Translations under genes and position numbers: made by a program | Assembly (NCBI GenBank): GCA_903835075.1 | Contig: CAILLM010000004.1 | Span: 124,001-188,000 of the forward strand | DNA length: 64,000 nt | DNA from: Candidatus Staskawiczbacteria bacterium | GTDB lineage: Bacteria > Patescibacteria > Paceibacteria > Paceibacterales > Staskawiczbacteraceae | Reading direction: 5' to 3' | Part shown: one piece after another, positions 26,424 to 33,799 of the stretch | How the letters are laid out: each line of letters starts with the position of its first letter | How positions within the stretch are numbered: the stretch's first letter is position 1 | Notes under the pieces: generated by a model | Told to the model about the DNA's origin: nothing | What the model saw: the letters and a program-made list of their open reading frames with translations, nothing else | The model's database searches: none

Positions 26424-27409
26424 TGTTTAAAAAAAGAAAAGAAAAAATATTGATTACCGGCGGTTCTGGCTTTATCGCAACCCATCTGATTAAATATCTG
26501 CAAACTTTCGATAAATATGAAATTACTGTTTTAGATATCGTTCCTCCGAAAACAGAAAATGTAAAATTCATCCAGGCGAGCATTTCAGACCTGTCAAAGA
26601 TTGAACCAATTTTAAATGACATCGATTATGTTTTTAATTTTGCCGCGATGATAGGCGTTGATAACTGCGCTAATAACCCGGATGCAGTTATGCAGGTTAA
26701 TTACGTAGATACTAAAAACCTTTTCGATTTATGTGTAAAAAAATGCATAAAAAAGATTATTTTTACTTCCTCCTCGGAAGTATACGGAAATTCAGAAGAT
26801 ATACCATATAAAGAGAACGCTATACTGCAACCGATTTCTACTTATGCAAAATGTAAGATGATGATCGAGGGTTATCTGATGGGGATATCCAAGACTACTA
26901 AAATAAAAGTTGGAATAGTAAGATTCTTTAATGTATATGGTCTTGGTCAGAAAGATGATTTTGTTTCTAGTATTTTCGTAAAAGCTGCTTTGACTAATGA
27001 GCCGTTAGTCATATTTGGCGACGGACAGCAATCAAGATGTTTTACTTATGTAGACGATGCCGTAAAAGGAGTTTACAGTTTATTTAAATATAATAAATCT
27101 CCATACGAAATAGTTAATATTGGTAGTAAATTTGAATCTACGATCGAAAATTTAGCAAAAATTGTTTTGAGCTCCATTCCAGAGTCTAAATCAAAAATAG
27201 TTTTTAAAAATTATGGTATTGATAACGTTAGGGAGTCATACCTAGAGATAAAGAGAAGAATACCATTTACTGATAAGGCTAACAGATTACTAGGTTTTGA
27301 AGCTGTTACGAGTATAGAGGATGGAGTTAAAAATATTGCATTTAGTTATGTAAAAGAAATAAATACCCATGATTATTTCGAAGATGGAAGAATATTATCC
27401 TCCAATTAA
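26423..27409 (+). CDS. NAD-dependent sugar epimerase/dehydratase (SDR)
   Basis: Extended short-chain dehydrogenase acting on nucleotide sugars. ILITGGSGFIATHL near residues 9-22 is the NAD-binding loop, and VFNFAAMIGVDN follows as the second Rossmann half. The catalytic Ser is in TSSSEVYG, and YAKCKMMIEGY supplies the Y-x3-K pair. The C-terminal half has GDGQQSRCFTYVDDAVKG, as in GalE/RmlB relatives. At 328 residues it is complete. It lies between two aminotransferases, so it probably makes the keto sugar or epimerised product used by them. Confidence 0.87.
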   Translation: MFKKRKEKILITGGSGFIATHLIKYLQTFDKYEITVLDIVPPKTENVKFIQASISDLSKIEPILNDIDYVFNFAAMIGVDNCANNPDAVMQVNYVDTKNLFDLCVKKCIKKIIFTSSSEVYGNSEDIPYKENAILQPISTYAKCKMMIEGYLMGISKTTKIKVGIVRFFNVYGLGQKDDFVSSIFVKAALTNEPLVIFGDGQQSRCFTYVDDAVKGVYSLFKYNKSPYEIVNIGSKFESTIENLAKIVLSSIPESKSKIVFKNYGIDNVRESYLEIKRRIPFTDKANRLLGFEAVTSIEDGVKNIAFSYVKEINTHDYFEDGRILSSN

Positions 27410-28625
27410 AAAGTATTCTATTAAACAAATTTATCCGTGGTTGGATTGCTTGATGGATCATCTTTTTTTTATTTTTTTTATATGTACATCACCTGTTACT
27501 AAAGAGTATTTTTATGGCTATAGTCAAAAAATAAAGAAATATTTTAGAGGCAAAGAAATATTTTTCTTGAATAGTGGAAGGTCTGCTTTAGTATTAGCGT
27601 TATCGTCTCTTGGTATAAAAAGAAAAGACAAGGTTGCTATCACAGCATTCAATTGTCCTGCAGTAATAGATTCAATATTAAATGTTGGGGCCGAGCCCAT
27701 ATTTGTTGATATTAATGATTGTGGTGGTTTTGATTTGAGCCATCTCAAAAAAAGTATAAGAAAGGGCGTTAAGGCGATCATCATAACTCATGTTTATGGA
27801 ATAGTGGATAATATTAAAGAGATAGAGAAAATTTGCAGAGCAGATAATGTTTTAATAATCAACGATCTTGCTCAAGTCAATTCTTTTTTCTCAAAAGATA
27901 TAAATGAATTTGGCAGTGTCCAAATATACAGTTTTGGGCCCGAAAAGCCTATTTTTAGCTTAAATATAGGCATAATAACAACAAAGGAGGAAAACATAGC
28001 AACTAAAATATCTGAAAATTACACCCAGAAGACAGTATCGTCAGCGGATTTAGCCAGTATATTTATTAATCGATGGAAATATTATTTCACTTTTTTTGTT
28101 AATAAATATTTTTTTTCATTAGCCAATCTATTTGCTAAATGTAATTTGATTTATTTGTTTAAGGATAAGAAGGAAGATGCTGATATAAATTTATACGAAA
28201 ATATAATAGTAAAAAAAGCCAATCCATTCCAAATATTTTTAGCGGTGATAGGGATCGAGAAATATAGAAAAAGAATTATTAAGACCGAAGCAAACTTCAT
28301 GTTACTAAAAAATAGGCTCAATGCTAAGGTTAAACTTATCGTGCCTGAGAGCTATAAAAATATCGTGCCTCATTATGCAACAATCAGGGCTGAAAAAGAC
28401 AGGTTTCTCCTATCAAAATATCTTGCCGAAAATGGCATTGCGACAGTTTGGAATTATTATCCATTGTATAAATATGCGGCATATAGTAATGTTGCTGGAA
28501 AAGAAAACTTATCTGAAACCGATAAAATTTGGAGGCAAGTTTTATCTTTACCATTTCGTTATCCGCTATCAGAGAGAAGTATTATTAGAATTGCTTATTT
28601 AGTAAATAATTTTTATGGCTATTAA
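27384..28625 (+). CDS. Second DegT-family PLP aminotransferase-like protein
   Basis: Divergent aminotransferase fold type I. FFLNSGRSALVLALSSLG resembles the PLP-phosphate loop, INDLAQV the Asp-bearing strand, and IYSFGPEKPIF the Schiff-base strand with a Lys. FINRW and later segments fit the small domain. The usual TKNL-T-GEGG neighbourhood is replaced by EKPIFSLNIG, so the substrate may differ from the first copy. ATG 27384 was preferred to 27369; both overlap the epimerase gene. It overlaps the FemAB-like gene by 11 bp. Confidence 0.7.
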   Translation: MEEYYPPIKKYSIKQIYPWLDCLMDHLFFIFFICTSPVTKEYFYGYSQKIKKYFRGKEIFFLNSGRSALVLALSSLGIKRKDKVAITAFNCPAVIDSILNVGAEPIFVDINDCGGFDLSHLKKSIRKGVKAIIITHVYGIVDNIKEIEKICRADNVLIINDLAQVNSFFSKDINEFGSVQIYSFGPEKPIFSLNIGIITTKEENIATKISENYTQKTVSSADLASIFINRWKYYFTFFVNKYFFSLANLFAKCNLIYLFKDKKEDADINLYENIIVKKANPFQIFLAVIGIEKYRKRIIKTEANFMLLKNRLNAKVKLIVPESYKNIVPHYATIRAEKDRFLLSKYLAENGIATVWNYYPLYKYAAYSNVAGKENLSETDKIWRQVLSLPFRYPLSERSIIRIAYLVNNFYGY

Positions 28626-29493
28626 AATAACAAAAATCGACAATTTGAATAATGTTGATGAAAAAATCAAATCAAATATTAAGAACAACTTTTTTCTCGA
28701 TCAGGACTGGTTGGAATTAGTCTCAAAAGTATTTGATTTAGAAAATGTTTATTTGGAAATTAAATACAACGGTAGTCTTTATTATTTTTTTGCCCACATA
28801 CAGAGTAGTATAATTTTATCACCTTTTATGGGTTACGCCGGTATTATTAATCCTTCAAATTTAAGTTACAATGAGTTGTTAGAAATATTTTCAGAAATAG
28901 AAGTTTTCACTGGCTCTAAAATAAAAAGGGTAAAAATGTTCCCGAATGTGAAATCTAGTAATAAGTTTCCTGAAAAGAATACTCACATTACTGTTATGTT
29001 AGAAGTATTGAATGACCAGTTAGACCAAGAAAAAAAATACAAGAAAGTTATCAGAAATTCTATTAATTATGCTAAAAGAAGTGGAATAGAGGTAAAAAAT
29101 ATCAGTAGTTCACAAATAAAAGATTTTTATTCAATTTACTCTGACACAATGAAAAGAGTGGGAAGCGAGTATATGACTCCATGTAAATTATTTGAAAAAA
29201 TGAGCGAAATGACAAATGTTCATTTCCTAGGTGCATATCTCGACAATAAGTTGCTCGCCGGTAGTATTTTTATGATTAGTGGCGATTTTATGTTTTATTG
29301 GTGGAATTCTTCCAACGAGAAGGGAAGAGATCTGTGTGCCAATTATCTTCTAATAGATAGTGCAATAAAGTTTGCACGAACAAAAGGAGTTAAGTATATC
29401 GACATGGCAAGTTCTAACAATGATAGAATAGAGCGAGGTAAGTTGTTGTGGGGAAGCAATAAAATTCCCTTTTTTTATTTTGATTTTAATTAA
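28615..29493 (+). CDS. FemAB/GNAT-like acyl- or aminoacyltransferase
   Basis: Resembles FemAB-type enzymes with a double GNAT fold, which add amino acids or acyl groups to envelope precursors. The conserved helix appears as KVIRNSINYAKRSGIEV (about 142-158). The acceptor half has FLGAYLDNKLLAGSIFMISGD and YWWNSSNEKGRDLCANYLLIDSAI, the characteristic ending of this family. Length is 292 residues with no signal peptide or membrane helix. The start overlaps the preceding aminotransferase gene, tying it to sugar modification. The acceptor could be an amino group on the sugar made by this cluster (inference). Confidence 0.7.
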   Translation: MAIKITKIDNLNNVDEKIKSNIKNNFFLDQDWLELVSKVFDLENVYLEIKYNGSLYYFFAHIQSSIILSPFMGYAGIINPSNLSYNELLEIFSEIEVFTGSKIKRVKMFPNVKSSNKFPEKNTHITVMLEVLNDQLDQEKKYKKVIRNSINYAKRSGIEVKNISSSQIKDFYSIYSDTMKRVGSEYMTPCKLFEKMSEMTNVHFLGAYLDNKLLAGSIFMISGDFMFYWWNSSNEKGRDLCANYLLIDSAIKFARTKGVKYIDMASSNNDRIERGKLLWGSNKIPFFYFDFN

Positions 29494-30362
29494 ATGGTTT
29501 TGATCCAATCAAGCGTTTTCTTTAGATTTGTACGTTTTGTATAGTCTTTCTCTCCTATTTCTAACGTCATATAGATATCGCTCCAACCGGAGTCGATTTT
29601 TTTTATAATTTTCCCTAAAGTCTTTTGGTCAAAAGCACCATACTGGGGACAGACTCCTTCTTGGCAGACATTATTTATTTTTTTAAATGAGCTAAAATGA
29701 AAATGAGCAATCTTATTTTTTAGCGAACTGAAGTCTTCAAACCTTATTCTATCTGTTTTAACCAACGGAGAGATATCACTAAGCGCTTTTATAAAATAAA
29801 AAGTATAAGCCCAATGCCCGATGTCCCAAGTTATTTTAATATTTTTATATTTAAAATCGGAAAAATCTTGTGGAAAAACAAAAATCGAATCAAAATCAGT
29901 TCCGTCATTCCCAATGATCGGCATATTTTCAATGCAAACAATAGTTTTTTTATCTTCTAAAAATTTATCTAACTTTTTGAAAAAAGTATTGAATTTTTTT
30001 CTTATTGATTCCAGTTTAGTCTTATCATATACGTCTTCTTTCTGAATGTAATTTGAATGCAACACAACTTTTTCTATTCCAAAGCTATCGGCAACATTAA
30101 TAAAATCTATAAGTTTTTGCTGAATTATAGGAGAATTTAAGTAATTGGCATTTTCTGTTGGAAAATGAAGGGCAATCATTTTCCCTTTATATTTGTCATT
30201 TACCGCAGACATATTCCTTAATATTAAATCCCAATTTTTTTTATTTTCCAGTTGCTTACAATCAAAAATAGTGCCTTCTAGAAAAAGATTATTTTTTTTA
30301 AGAAGACCAGCCGGAATTTGAGGCAATTCAGTTATCAAAAAAGGTACGGAGTATTTAATCAT
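29490..30362 (-). CDS. Sugar-phosphate isomerase/epimerase-like TIM barrel
   Basis: Xylose-isomerase/endonuclease-IV-like TIM barrel. VVLHSNYIQ, CIENMPIIGNDG, ITWDIGHWAY, IAHFHFSS and MTLEIGEKDY place acidic and His residues at strand ends as in the metal-binding sugar isomerases of this superfamily. Length is 290 residues. It is convergent with the FemAB-like gene (4-bp overlap of ends) and overlaps the PIG-L gene by 4 bp, so it is translated with the deacetylase. The substrate is not evident; a sugar or inositol-like compound is likely. Confidence 0.72.
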   Translation of the reverse strand: MIKYSVPFLITELPQIPAGLLKKNNLFLEGTIFDCKQLENKKNWDLILRNMSAVNDKYKGKMIALHFPTENANYLNSPIIQQKLIDFINVADSFGIEKVVLHSNYIQKEDVYDKTKLESIRKKFNTFFKKLDKFLEDKKTIVCIENMPIIGNDGTDFDSIFVFPQDFSDFKYKNIKITWDIGHWAYTFYFIKALSDISPLVKTDRIRFEDFSSLKNKIAHFHFSSFKKINNVCQEGVCPQYGAFDQKTLGKIIKKIDSGWSDIYMTLEIGEKDYTKRTNLKKTLDWIKTI

Positions 30363-31048
30363 AACTCATTTTTTAAGCTACGGTAAGAATAGAAAGCTTC
30401 AGCATAGTTTAGGCAATTTTTTGCCCCCCATAGTCGGGCATTTATTTTTATGGCTTCTAGTGATCTGGGGTGAGGGAAGTCTTTTAGTTCAGAGGCATAA
30501 CAAGACATCGCTTTTATTTTTTGGTCTATTTCGTTTGTTACATCAACAAATATATTAGGTAGGAAAACATTACCGGGAATATTGTTTCCATTTTCTGTTG
30601 AAGAAAGAGTCTCAAACATATATATATCTTTTACACATTTATTTTCTGTAGGTCTGCATGCAATTATTACTGCTTTAGACGTTAAGTGGTGATCAATATT
30701 AATGTCTCCAAAATGATGGGTCAGAACTATCTCAGGTTTTATTCTGTTAATCACGTCGGATACTTTTTTGACTATTTCTAGGAAACTGACTGTGTCGAAT
30801 TGGTTATCCGGAAAATCTGCCCATTCGTAAGAAGTAATACCTAAAAGCTTTACTGATTCTTCTAGTTCGGCTCGAGTTTTTTCTTGTACGTGTTCAATAT
30901 TCGGTTCATTGCGAGATGACCGTCCTTCACTCAACACAAGAAGGGATACGTTATCTCCATTATTTGTATGTTTTATAATAATTCCGCCTGGGCCGATCAC
31001 TTCATCATCGGGGTGGGCTACTATAACTAAGATATTTTTTTTATTCAT
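30359..31048 (-). CDS. PIG-L/LmbE-family N-acetylglucosamine deacetylase
   Basis: Zinc hydrolase that removes an acetyl group from N-acetylated sugars. AHPDDE at 11-16 gives two metal ligands and the base, and THHFGDINIDHHLT (near residue 110) the third His. The length of 229 residues is typical. Its stop overlaps the start of the TIM-barrel gene by 4 bp. In the setting of aminotransferases, a kinase and an epimerase, it suggests a free amino sugar is produced or unmasked by this cluster. Confidence 0.85.
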   Translation of the reverse strand: MNKKNILVIVAHPDDEVIGPGGIIIKHTNNGDNVSLLVLSEGRSSRNEPNIEHVQEKTRAELEESVKLLGITSYEWADFPDNQFDTVSFLEIVKKVSDVINRIKPEIVLTHHFGDINIDHHLTSKAVIIACRPTENKCVKDIYMFETLSSTENGNNIPGNVFLPNIFVDVTNEIDQKIKAMSCYASELKDFPHPRSLEAIKINARLWGAKNCLNYAEAFYSYRSLKNEL

Positions 31049-31086
31049 TTCATTTTTGAGTCATAACCTGGCGAGCTAGCCAGGTA

Positions 31087-31115
31087 TTGACTAATTTTGT
31101 ATATTATAATATAAT
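31087..31115 (+). promoter_or_regulatory. Strong promoter of the RNHCP gene
   Basis: TTGACT (31087-31092) and TATAAT (31110-31115) are 17 bp apart, followed by a leader with a strong ribosome site. A hairpin CCTGGC/GCCAGG at about 31067-31084 lies just upstream, between the divergent genes. Confidence 0.75.
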
Positions 31116-31169
31116 AATACATTCTACTGAAAAATTCAATACCTAGCAACCAACAGAAAGGAGATCGAG

Positions 31170-31676
31170 ATGAAGCATAGTAGAAAGATTGGTGATGGAG
31201 ATGATGATGATTTTCCTGTCCGAATTGACGGAAAACGCCTAGACAGGCAAAAAAGGAAACTCATCAAGCAGTCTCGTGGTATATCTTTTCGGTGCGTCCA
31301 TTGCTCCGTTGAGATTTCCACCAATGCCACTGCAACGGCCCATCGGAATCATTGTCCGATGTGTCTGTGGTCAAGGCACGTTGATAACTCTGTAGGGGAC
31401 AGAAGGTCGACTTGTTTGTCAGCTATGAAGCCATTGGGGCTTTCAATCAAAGAACCTGGCGAAGAGCTAATGATTGTTCACCAATGTGTAGCTTGCGACA
31501 AGATTATCAGAAATCGTATCGCAGGCGATGACAACAGTTTCGTAATTATGGATCTTCTAGAGAGCAGTTTGCTGCTCCCCGAAGAGAAAGAATGCGAGAT
31601 CGCCAAGGCTGGCATACAATTATGTGTCGATAGGGAACTTGTTTCCCAATGTCTTTGGGGCAAAGCGACGATATGA
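31170..31676 (+). CDS. RNHCP-domain protein
   Basis: Small protein with the RNHCP domain, function unknown, probably zinc- and nucleic-acid-binding. The domain begins FRCVHC near residue 41, then HRNHCPMCLWSRHVD (57-71), GDRRSTC (75-81), IVHQCVACDK (about 100) and NRIAGDD. Cys pairs C-x2-C in three places and the HCP-x-C motif should bind two zinc ions. AAAGGAGATCGAG precedes the ATG, a much stronger ribosome site than most genes here have, and base composition is by eye more GC-rich than its neighbours. It has its own promoter and terminator. Transfer from another lineage is likely. Confidence 0.82.
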   Translation: MKHSRKIGDGDDDDFPVRIDGKRLDRQKRKLIKQSRGISFRCVHCSVEISTNATATAHRNHCPMCLWSRHVDNSVGDRRSTCLSAMKPLGLSIKEPGEELMIVHQCVACDKIIRNRIAGDDNSFVIMDLLESSLLLPEEKECEIAKAGIQLCVDRELVSQCLWGKATI

Positions 31677-31716
31677 TGATCTGTCCCCGACCAAAAATGG
31701 TAGAGAAATCTGCCGG

Positions 31717-31747
31717 GGGGAGAGGCATTGTGTCTTTCCCCTTTTTT
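31717..31747 (+). terminator. Terminator after the RNHCP gene
   Basis: GGGGAGAG (31717-31724) pairs with CTTTCCCC (31734-31741), including one G-T pair, and is followed by T6. Confidence 0.75.
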
Positions 31748-31807
31748 ATTTCTTGAATAAATTTATATAATATAACAGGCATTAGTATTCAATAATATTT
31801 TAAATAT

Positions 31808-32542
31808 ATGAAAAAAAGGATAAATAAACATAGAGTTGGTATCCTAGGTTTTGGAGAAGTGGGCTCAGCAATTGCTAAGCTTTACAAAAATCCTAAGATA
31901 AAAGACCTGAAAAGAGATGACGGCCTTATGGGTGTTGATATTTTGAATGTGTGTATACCATGGAGCAAAGATTTTATAACTATAGTAAGAAAAGAAATTC
32001 AAATAATTAACCCTAAATTAACTATTATTCATTCAACCGTAGAGCCCGGGACTACAAAAAAGTTGGCCGATATTTTCAATGGGATGGTTGTCCATAGTCC
32101 TATCCGTGGAACCCATCCTAATCTTTTTAAAGGATTGAAAACTTTCACAAAATATATCGGCTCAGACAATAAAAGGACTGGACTTTTAGCTAAAAATCAT
32201 CTAGAGAATATGGGTATAAAAACAAAAGTCTTTATATCTTCAAAGACCACAGAGATGGGTAAACTTCTTGACACAACTTATTATGGGGTTTGTATAGCCT
32301 GGCATGGTGAAATGAAAAAAGTTTGCGATAAATTGGGAATAAATTTTGAGCAAGCTGTAAATGATTTTAACGATACCTATAATGACGGGTATACAAAACT
32401 AGGTAAAAAATATGTTGTAAGACCAGTTCTTTACCCACCAACACACGGAATCGGAGGGCACTGCGTTATTCCAAATGCTAAAATTTTAAAAAAATATCTA
32501 AAAAGCAATGCCATTGATCTTGTGCTAGGCTACGACCTTTAG
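31808..32542 (+). CDS. Short nucleotide-sugar dehydrogenase-like protein
   Basis: Rossmann-fold protein related to UDP-glucose/GDP-mannose dehydrogenases. VGILGFGEVGSAIA near residues 9-22 is the NAD loop, IIHSTVEPGTT matches the family's catalytic STVEPGTT segment, VVHSPIRGTH follows, and GIGGHCVIPN near residue 217 is like GPGVGGHCIPVDP. At 244 residues it lacks the usual C-terminal UDP-binding domain, so it is a reduced relative rather than a complete UDP-glucose dehydrogenase. The catalytic Cys of the family is replaced in the GGHC segment context only if aligned so; this is uncertain. Neighbours do not fix its substrate. Confidence 0.65.
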   Translation: MKKRINKHRVGILGFGEVGSAIAKLYKNPKIKDLKRDDGLMGVDILNVCIPWSKDFITIVRKEIQIINPKLTIIHSTVEPGTTKKLADIFNGMVVHSPIRGTHPNLFKGLKTFTKYIGSDNKRTGLLAKNHLENMGIKTKVFISSKTTEMGKLLDTTYYGVCIAWHGEMKKVCDKLGINFEQAVNDFNDTYNDGYTKLGKKYVVRPVLYPPTHGIGGHCVIPNAKILKKYLKSNAIDLVLGYDL

Positions 32543-32606
32543 GGTGTGAATATTTTTTTGTGCATTGTGGTAAGATAAATACAATAAATACTTAAATATA
32601 GAAAAA

Positions 32607-33200
32607 TTGGACTATAAAATATTTTTTGTTATTTTTTCTGTCGTTGCCGGGTTGGTAGGTTTTTTGCCTTACTTGGGAGATGTTTTCTATCGGAAAACGA
32701 AACCGCATGTGTACACTTGGCTTATTTGGGCGATAACCCAGGGCACTGCAACGCTTGGGATATATTATGGTGGTGGTGGTTGGGGAGGGCTGGAATTGAC
32801 GATAGGAACTATTTTTGTCATCGTTATATTTTTATTTTCCTTGAAAGACGGAACTAAAAATATTACAAAATCCGATACGATTATATTGATAATGGCATTT
32901 GTGGCAATTTTATTTTGGTGGCAGTTAAAACAGCCAGTATTGTCAGTTGTATTAGTTTCTACAATAGATATCTTCGGATATATTCCAACTTTCAGGAAGA
33001 CATACAAGGATCCTTGGAGTGAAACACTGACAACTTGGATTATATTCGCGTTATCTAATATCTTTGCAATATTGGCACTTAGCGAATATAATTTTTTAAC
33101 AGTGACTTATTTGGCTTCAATCGCTATAGTAAACGTATTATTTTTTATATTCTGTGCATCGAGACGATATGTTAGTAAGAAAAATATTTTAGTTCAGTAG
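32607..33200 (+). CDS. Multi-helix membrane protein, unknown
   Basis: About six membrane helices in 197 residues, with paired repeats: GFLPYLGDVFYRKTKPHVYTWLIW in the first half resembles FGYIPTFRKTYKDPWSETLTTWIIF in the second. Each half has a P-x-Y/T..R-K-T motif followed by a TW-containing helix, a layout like small PQ-loop or SemiSWEET-type carriers. Transport of a small solute is inferred, not shown. The start is TTG 32607; no ATG is available nearby. It is followed by the first copy of the duplicated zinc-ribbon gene. Confidence 0.6.
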   Translation: MDYKIFFVIFSVVAGLVGFLPYLGDVFYRKTKPHVYTWLIWAITQGTATLGIYYGGGGWGGLELTIGTIFVIVIFLFSLKDGTKNITKSDTIILIMAFVAILFWWQLKQPVLSVVLVSTIDIFGYIPTFRKTYKDPWSETLTTWIIFALSNIFAILALSEYNFLTVTYLASIAIVNVLFFIFCASRRYVSKKNILVQ

Positions 33201-33222
33201 TTGTAAATAAACTTTTAAAAAT

Positions 33223-33555
33223 ATGGAAAAAATAAAATTTAAACAAGATAAATATAAAAAGAATCGTGGCGGATATTCAAGATTTTTAGAAATAAAATGT
33301 GAAAGTTGTAGCGCTTTCATCGCCTTGTATCAGAAAGATGGGCCGGGTCCGCTGAAAAGGATGTATATAGATAGGATATTTTCTCCACAGAACTTAGTGA
33401 ACTTACAAAAAGTTTCATTTAAAAAAATAACCAACCTCACATGTTCTCATTGTAAACATATAATTGGTGTTCCAATTATCTACAAGAAGGAAAGTAGGCC
33501 TGCTTTTAGATTATTTGTCGGGGCTATAACCAAAAAGGTGGCAAAACTAAAATAG
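33223..33555 (+). CDS. Duplicated small zinc-ribbon protein, copy A
   Basis: 110-residue basic protein of unknown function with two CxxC pairs, CESC near residue 26 and CSHC near 74, which suggests a zinc ribbon. It carries many Lys and Arg (for example KFKQDKYKKNRGGYSRF). Copy B at 41306 differs at only about 7 of 110 residues, and the DNA is also nearly identical, so the duplication is recent. The two copies are in direct orientation and bracket the replicon-like module. The flanks of the copies are not similar. Not recognised as a known family. Confidence 0.7.
   Translation: MEKIKFKQDKYKKNRGGYSRFLEIKCESCSAFIALYQKDGPGPLKRMYIDRIFSPQNLVNLQKVSFKKITNLTCSHCKHIIGVPIIYKKESRPAFRLFVGAITKKVAKLK
33223..33555 (+). 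repeat. Direct repeat copy A (about 333 bp)
   Basis: Near-identical to 41306-41638 in the same orientation. Homologous recombination between the two would remove about 8.1 kb carrying recombinase 2, PrimPol, the radical SAM genes and GNAT. Confidence 0.75.
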
Positions 33556-33799
33556 TAAAAAGGTAATATATCTTATTTTCACCTAAAATTACTGGAAATA
33601 AGACACTTCCAAGATTTGTTAAAATCAAAAACAAATGAGACACTAAAATGGTACGATATTTTGTCTCATTAGTCTCATTTCCCGAATAAAATTATAAGAA
33701 GTGAGACTCGGAGAATCTCGCCAATTTTATATAAATTTTCTATAATTAAGCCCTACTAGGACACATCAGTTGGAAAACTCAAAAGGGTCTAATTTCCCC
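33556..33799. other. Repeat-rich gap between copy A and recombinase 2
   Basis: AAATGAGAC (33633) is complementary to GTCTCATT (33663) and GTCTCATTT (33672), which themselves are tandem. GTGAGACTC follows at 33701. CATCAGTTGGAAAACTC at about 33763 matches 12752 except for one extra G. CCCCTTAGGGG straddles the recombinase stop. No gene is seen. Confidence 0.4.

Noticed and set aside
31808..32542. Complete UDP-glucose dehydrogenase
   Set aside because: The protein is only 244 residues and lacks the C-terminal nucleotide-sugar domain.
33601..33710. Possible CRISPR-like repeats (GTCTCAT/ATGAGAC words)
   Set aside because: The repeated unit is only 7-9 bases, spacing is irregular, and no cas gene is in the window.
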